Source: Arthrobacter sp042667405
GTDB lineage: Bacteria > Actinomycetota > Actinomycetes > Actinomycetales > Micrococcaceae
Direction: 5' to 3'
Assembly: GCF_042667405.1 (NCBI RefSeq)
Contig: NZ_JBHVAL010000002.1
Coordinates: 1 to 64,000, forward strand
Length of the DNA: 64,000 bases
The position numbers and the translations under genes were made by a program. Numbering within the stretch: position 1 is the stretch's first letter; every line of letters starts with the position of its first letter. The notes beneath the pieces were generated by a model. That model did not search any database. It worked only from the letters and a program-made list of their open reading frames with translations, and was not told the origin of the DNA. Below, in pieces: positions 59,993-64,000 of this stretch.

Positions 59993-60975
59993 TAGAAGAG
60001 AACCCTTGCCAAACCCTGACGGGCCTTGGCTACGCGCTCGTCTTTGATGCCCACGACTTCGAAGAGCTCAAGGAGCCGCACACGGGCTGTCTCCCGCTCG
60101 GGACCGAAATTCCTGCCAATGAAGGCGATGATCCGGTTGAAGGCGTCCTCAATGTGTCCGCCCGAAACGTCGAGGTCGGCGACGCCCAATTGGGCCTGGA
60201 GATCATCGGGTTCCCTGGCGGCCACGTCTCGGAGAGCCTCAGCCTCGGGCGCTGTGAGCTTTTCCAGCCTGGCCATCAGTTCCACCTGGGCCAGTCCTGC
60301 TTTGGCCTCAGCGTCCGCGGGCTGCTCGAGAAGGGCCTGCTTATAAGCGGCCACCGCAGCGTCGTAGTCGCCGGCCTCGATCGCGTCCACGGCGGCTTGG
60401 TGCAGCGGCGGCAATGGTGCGGGCTCGGCGTCGTCCGCCTGTCCGGCATCGCCAATGCTTCCAGTGACGCCATTGGCGGCGGCCACCTTGAGGAGTTCTT
60501 CAATGAGGTTGCGGATCTGCGCGTCGTCGGCCGGGCCCTGGAACAGCGGCACGGGCTGGCCCTTGATCACTGCGACGGCGGTGGGCACGGCCTCTACCTG
60601 GAAGGCCTGGGCCAATTGGGGGAAGGCATCGACGTCGGCAGCGGCCAGCACGAGGCGGCCACCGTAGCTTTCAACGACGCGTTGTGCTGTATCAAGTACA
60701 CCGGGAGATTCGGCCGCATACCGCGACCAAAGGAGGAACAGCACGGGAATCTGGGCGGACAACTGCACCAGGTCCTGGAAGTTTGTTTCCGTCGCATCCA
60801 CACGAAGCGGCGCCTTGCCGGCGCCACCGCCTTGGGGTGCCTCTCCGTCCGCGGACACGGGAGCCGGTGGGCCCTGCGGCGGATTGGGGCGGCGCAACGA
60901 CGAGAGGTCGACGGCGCCGCGCAGGTTGAGCTGGCTGGCAGCGGCTGGAGTGGGTCGGTATCCGGGCGAACTCAT
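59992..60975 (-). CDS. Thioredoxin-fold TPR protein lacking CxxC (CnoX/YbbN-like)
   Basis: The 327-residue protein has a disordered N-terminus, a thioredoxin fold (about 60-165) and tetratricopeptide-like helices (about 190-325). Where thioredoxins have WCxxC it reads LLWSRYAAESPG, so there is no redox-active pair. That arrangement is that of YbbN/CnoX co-chaperones, which hold unfolded proteins for GroEL or DnaK under stress. It is coupled to the Old Yellow Enzyme gene, suggesting joint use under electrophile or chlorine stress. It starts at ATG 60975, probably leaderless with TAGAGT 7 nt upstream. Confidence 0.88.
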   Translation of the reverse strand: MSSPGYRPTPAAASQLNLRGAVDLSSLRRPNPPQGPPAPVSADGEAPQGGGAGKAPLRVDATETNFQDLVQLSAQIPVLFLLWSRYAAESPGVLDTAQRVVESYGGRLVLAAADVDAFPQLAQAFQVEAVPTAVAVIKGQPVPLFQGPADDAQIRNLIEELLKVAAANGVTGSIGDAGQADDAEPAPLPPLHQAAVDAIEAGDYDAAVAAYKQALLEQPADAEAKAGLAQVELMARLEKLTAPEAEALRDVAAREPDDLQAQLGVADLDVSGGHIEDAFNRIIAFIGRNFGPERETARVRLLELFEVVGIKDERVAKARQGLARVLF

Positions 60976-60982
60976 ACCGTCC

Positions 60983-60988
60983 ACTCTA
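60983..60988 (-). promoter_or_regulatory. -10 box of the leaderless CnoX-like gene
   Basis: TAGAGT on the minus strand ends 7 nt before ATG 60975. Confidence 0.5.
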
Positions 60989-61004
60989 GCCGCTGCCTGC
61001 CTGG

Positions 61005-62762
61005 CTACTTGAAGCTGGCCCCAACCAGGCCGCGGGTGGCTGCCACCAGCTTCATGGGATCGGACGATCCGGCGGGCGGGATGTACACGGCCACGGATTC
61101 AGCGAAGTTCAACACCATGCCAGTGGTTGTCTCCTTGCCGCCGGCAAAGACAGCGGAGTCATCCTCAAGGATGAGCTTGTCACCTGCCGCCTTCGGGGTT
61201 CCTTCAAAGGAGAAGTCCAGGCGTCCCACTACCAAAGCTCCGCCGTCGGCTGTCTTCAGCACAACAGTCTGGTTGGTTACCGGAGTGTGCGTGAATTTGA
61301 AGTTGGCGCTGGTTCCGTTCTTGACGGTATCGGCCTGGTAAGCGAGCGCCCCTGCAATGTACGGGGATGACTGGCCGTCGGCGAGCTTGCTCCGGTTGGG
61401 TGACTCCGGGTTGGTGAGCATTTCACTCAGGATCTCCAGCGCCTGGTTGCCGCTGTAGGCCAAGCCGTCCTTGTCGCTGGCAGCCACGGGTGTGGTGCCC
61501 TTGCGCGGGACCGGGAAGGACGGGAAGTTGGTGCCGGGCTGGAGCGGGGCGGTGCCCCACAGCTTGTAGTTTTCGCGGGGCGAAAGCTGCACGAGGGTCA
61601 GGACCTGCGGAACCACGTTTCCCTCACCCTGGGTCAAGGCGTAAACGGTCCTTGGCCAGTCCTTCTTGGTGCTGATAACGCTGCTCTGGAGCTTGGTTGC
61701 CCGGACCGGCATGCGCGGTTCGTAAGCCGAGACAGTCGACCGGATCTTGTAGTTCTGCGTCCGGATCTGAAGTTCCATCTTGTCCACGCGCGGGGCGAGC
61801 TTGGCTGCATCCTTCGCGGCGTCGGCTGCATCAACGGTGCTGGCTACCTGCTCCAGGATGCGTTGCAGCTGGGATTCGAGCATGACCGGTGTTCCGGCGT
61901 CGTCCCCGGCAGCCGCGGACGACGACGCAGAGGGGCTCGCGTCCGGAGACGACGTGGCCTGGGCAGCCACTGCCGTGCCGCCAACCATTACTGCTGCAAG
62001 CGCGGCAGCTACCGCAGTGACACGCAGCGCGGGACCCTCGGCTCCCCCGGTACGACGGCGGCCCTCATCACCCGCGGGCGACTGGACAGGCAGCGTTGTG
62101 GTTGCGTCGCCGTCGTGCGGGCCATCTCCCTCGCCGTCCTTGCGGCGGCTGCCCAATGCTTTGGCGATGAACGGAAGGGCCGCTCCCACCAGGATGATGA
62201 TGATGCCCAGAACGATCAGCGGTACGGCCCAGGGCGTGGTCGCTTTGTTCGGGAAGGTCATGGATATCGCTGTCGGTGCGGGCTTGGTACCGTCGGCTGC
62301 CACGAGGAGTGACCATTCGCCGTCAGCGGGAGGGTTCCAGGTGTATTCGAAGTCGCCGCTGGCGTCCTCCGTGCTGACCCAGAGATCCGATCCGGCCGGG
62401 GACGGAGCTGTTGCTTCACCGTCGGCAGAGGCCACTTCGAGCGACTTCTGGTCTGCGGAGACGCCAGTCAGCGTGGTGTGGGCTGTTTTCCCCACCCAGG
62501 CATCGACATCGTCCGGGCGGCCGGTGGCAATGGTGTAGTTGCCCTCGCCCTGGATCTTGATCTTCACTGGTCCGTCATGGAGGTCAATCAGTTTTTGATC
62601 GATTACGGTCAGGGGGGAAGCTTTGGTATCGCCGGGAACTGAAGCCGTCACGGTTTCAGCGGGGGCCCAAAAAGTCAGCTGGCCAATGCCGGCCAGCATC
62701 GTCAGCAGGCCCAGCAGCACCAGCAAGGCTGCAGTCTTCAAACGCACAGGATCACCTATCAT
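61005..62762 (-). CDS. Large membrane protein with two extracytoplasmic domains, unknown function
   Basis: The 585-residue protein has three predicted membrane helices (about 9-32, 178-200 and 247-268). The first outer domain (33-177) is beta-rich. A charged Gly/Asp/Arg linker (201-245) is probably cytoplasmic, and a large outer domain (270-585) begins with a Ser/Ala-rich segment. I do not recognise an enzyme motif. Similar proteins appear as hypothetical genes in Arthrobacter-type genomes. It is divergent from the AI-2E family gene. The start is ATG 62762, with GTG 62747 as an alternative. Confidence 0.72.
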   Translation of the reverse strand: MIGDPVRLKTAALLVLLGLLTMLAGIGQLTFWAPAETVTASVPGDTKASPLTVIDQKLIDLHDGPVKIKIQGEGNYTIATGRPDDVDAWVGKTAHTTLTGVSADQKSLEVASADGEATAPSPAGSDLWVSTEDASGDFEYTWNPPADGEWSLLVAADGTKPAPTAISMTFPNKATTPWAVPLIVLGIIIILVGAALPFIAKALGSRRKDGEGDGPHDGDATTTLPVQSPAGDEGRRRTGGAEGPALRVTAVAAALAAVMVGGTAVAAQATSSPDASPSASSSAAAGDDAGTPVMLESQLQRILEQVASTVDAADAAKDAAKLAPRVDKMELQIRTQNYKIRSTVSAYEPRMPVRATKLQSSVISTKKDWPRTVYALTQGEGNVVPQVLTLVQLSPRENYKLWGTAPLQPGTNFPSFPVPRKGTTPVAASDKDGLAYSGNQALEILSEMLTNPESPNRSKLADGQSSPYIAGALAYQADTVKNGTSANFKFTHTPVTNQTVVLKTADGGALVVGRLDFSFEGTPKAAGDKLILEDDSAVFAGGKETTTGMVLNFAESVAVYIPPAGSSDPMKLVAATRGLVGASFK

Positions 62763-62943
62763 CAGCGGTCGTTGAACTTCAAGGGTAACCGTTTTGTTAT
62801 CAAGGAGTCAGATCGTGGTGACGGCGGCGACACCCTGAAAAGCCTGCGGTGGCGCCGCCACGGCCCGATTCCGCCCTCCTGATAGTGTGGCGATGATCAT
62901 GATATCCGGGCAGTAAAGAGCCTGAATTGACCCTGCACCACCA
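62763..62943. promoter_or_regulatory. Intergenic region with minimal ORF and dyad
   Basis: This divergent spacer contains AAGGAG (62802-62807) followed at a 7-nt spacing by a 7-codon frame, GTG 62815 to TGA 62836. It also holds the dyad GGTAAC/GTTATC (62785-62802 region) and a GTGGCG/CGCCAC palindrome near 62848-62860. Promoters for both flanking genes must be here. Confidence 0.4.
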
Positions 62944-64000
62944 ATGAAAAGGCTGTACAACCCCGTGAAAGACCACATGGAGTCCCATTCCGTCGATGAG
63001 CCCGGGTCAGCTTCCGGCTCGGCAGCGGTGGATGCCTCGTCGGAAGGGTCTGCCGCCGCTGTTCCTGTACGTACTGGAAGACTTGCCGCCATCAGCCGCC
63101 GGCTCAGGCAACCCATTCCGGGTGCCCGCAACCGCGTCCGCTTCGAGATGCCCCCGGAAGATGTCGGCGAAGGTGACCGGGATGGCTTCCGGCCCGAAGA
63201 CGATCATGGTTTTGGCTCTCCCGGTCCCCGGATGTCATCCCAGCACCCCCTCTATGTCGGCTTCATGGGAACCGCAGGCGTGGGGGTGGCCCTGGCCGTG
63301 TTCTACATTGCCAGCAACACCACCCAGCTCATCCTGTGGATCGTGGCGGCCCTCTTCATTGCACTTGGACTCGATCCCGTAGTCCGCTGGCTCGAGGCAC
63401 ACAGGGTGCCGAGGCCTGCGGGCATCCTGATTTCCGTCTCGGCTCTGGTGCTGGCGGTGGCGGGCTTCTTTGCAACCCTGATACCGACCATCGTTGAACA
63501 GGTGTCGGAGATCGTTCGGCAAGCTCCGGACTGGATCCGCAACTTCCTCGACTCAGACTTCTTCCGCACCGTGGACAGCCAATTCGGCGTGCGCGACAGG
63601 ATCACGACAGAGTTGGACAAGTTCGTCAAGGATCCTGAAACCATGGGTGGCATCTTTGGCGGTGTTGTCGGATTCGGTTCCACCGTGGCAAACGGCCTGT
63701 TCGGATCGCTGATTGTCCTTGTCCTGAGCCTTTACTTCCTGGCAGCGCTGCCTTCCATGAAGAAGTGGGCTTACCGGCTTGCTCCCCGTTCACGCCGGCC
63801 CAGGGTCGAAGCCCTGTCGGAGGCCATCACCGATTCCGTAGGCAACTACGTGATCGGCCAGGCGTGTGTAGCCCTGCTGAACGCTGTCTTCGCCTTCATC
63901 GTCATGACCATCCTGGGCATTCCGTTCAGCGTCCTGCTGGCCTTCGTCGTTGCATTGCTGGCCTTCATCCCCCTGGTGGGCGGAATGATCGCGGCAGTCG
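62944..64000 (+). CDS. AI-2E family transporter (partial, runs off the window)
   Basis: At least 352 codons are open to the window end. After a hydrophilic N-terminus of about 100 residues come the membrane helices of the PerM/TqsA (AI-2E transporter) family, with LILWIVAALFIALGLDPVVRWLE and a later SLYFLAALPSMKKWAYRL segment. The C-terminal VIGQACVALLNAVF region is typical of the family. The start is uncertain: ATG 62944, GTG 62965 or ATG 62977. Many members export unrelated small molecules or act in ion homeostasis, so the AI-2 label is a family name only. Confidence 0.82.
   Translation, partial: MKRLYNPVKDHMESHSVDEPGSASGSAAVDASSEGSAAAVPVRTGRLAAISRRLRQPIPGARNRVRFEMPPEDVGEGDRDGFRPEDDHGFGSPGPRMSSQHPLYVGFMGTAGVGVALAVFYIASNTTQLILWIVAALFIALGLDPVVRWLEAHRVPRPAGILISVSALVLAVAGFFATLIPTIVEQVSEIVRQAPDWIRNFLDSDFFRTVDSQFGVRDRITTELDKFVKDPETMGGIFGGVVGFGSTVANGLFGSLIVLVLSLYFLAALPSMKKWAYRLAPRSRRPRVEALSEAITDSVGNYVIGQACVALLNAVFAFIVMTILGIPFSVLLAFVVALLAFIPLVGGMIAAV

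Noticed and set aside
1..64000. Prophage, transposon or CRISPR array
   Set aside because: I found no integrase, transposase, phage structural gene or regularly spaced repeat. Coding content and composition are even across the window.

Overview
The window is about 64 kb of a high-GC actinobacterial chromosome. GTG and TTG starts, many leaderless genes with a TANNNT -10 box, DUF3039, DUF2017 and DUF1684 proteins, mqo, and the pncB-clpS-DUF2017-murI-MBL-rph-rdgB gene order all point to the Micrococcaceae, most likely Arthrobacter or Paenarthrobacter. That placement is an inference, since no 16S or other typing gene is present. I see no phage, transposon, CRISPR array or clear pseudogene, and no gene-free gap longer than 300 bp.

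Layout. 1-1.7 kb: two identical tRNA-Lys(CTT) genes with terminators, a MarR gene divergent from bcp, and tRNA-Leu(TAG). 1.8-8.3 kb: a solitary peptide-type binding lipoprotein, malate:quinone oxidoreductase and an RND efflux pump. 8.4-15.8 kb: an LLM flavin monooxygenase with its MarR regulator, then mostly single genes (transglutaminase-like, lipoprotein, DUF1684, ArsB-like carrier, DM13, FAH, GtrA). 15.9-21.7 kb: a minus-strand NAD de novo operon, nrtR-nadA-nadB-nadC-cysteine desulfurase, with a strong candidate NrtR operator at its head. 21.7-27.2 kb: an Lrp regulator, an amino-acid permease and a 2-oxoacid dehydrogenase operon. In that operon the E2 position is taken by a stand-alone lipoyl-domain protein followed by an alpha/beta hydrolase.

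27-34.7 kb: regulator and transporter pairs (MarR-like, phosphoribosyltransferase, MHS transporter/IclR, APC permease/AraC, MFS). 34.8-43.8 kb: sbcDC, a MIP channel, two DUF202 proteins, an ADP-ribosylglycohydrolase, DUF4395 and an exonuclease-BRCT protein. 43.9-46 kb: a GntR(YtrA)-ABC ATPase-membrane protein operon with a palindromic operator. 46-53 kb: dedA and the conserved rdgB-rph-MBL-murI-DUF2017-clpS block, divergent from the NAD salvage pair pncB-pncA. 53-64 kb: a DEIH helicase next to DUF3039, nagB, an ABC exporter pair, an Old-Yellow-Enzyme gene overlapping a thioredoxin-fold TPR protein that lacks CxxC, a two-part membrane protein, and the start of an AI-2E family transporter cut by the window edge.

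Three themes link the genes. Both routes to NAD are present (nadABC and pncAB), with NrtR placed to control the de novo arm. Many local regulators sit next to recognisable dyads. At least 18 genes have a TANNNT box ending 6 or 7 nt before the start codon, which is the signature of leaderless transcripts. The most unusual system is the split lipoyl/hydrolase E2 of the 2-oxoacid dehydrogenase operon.
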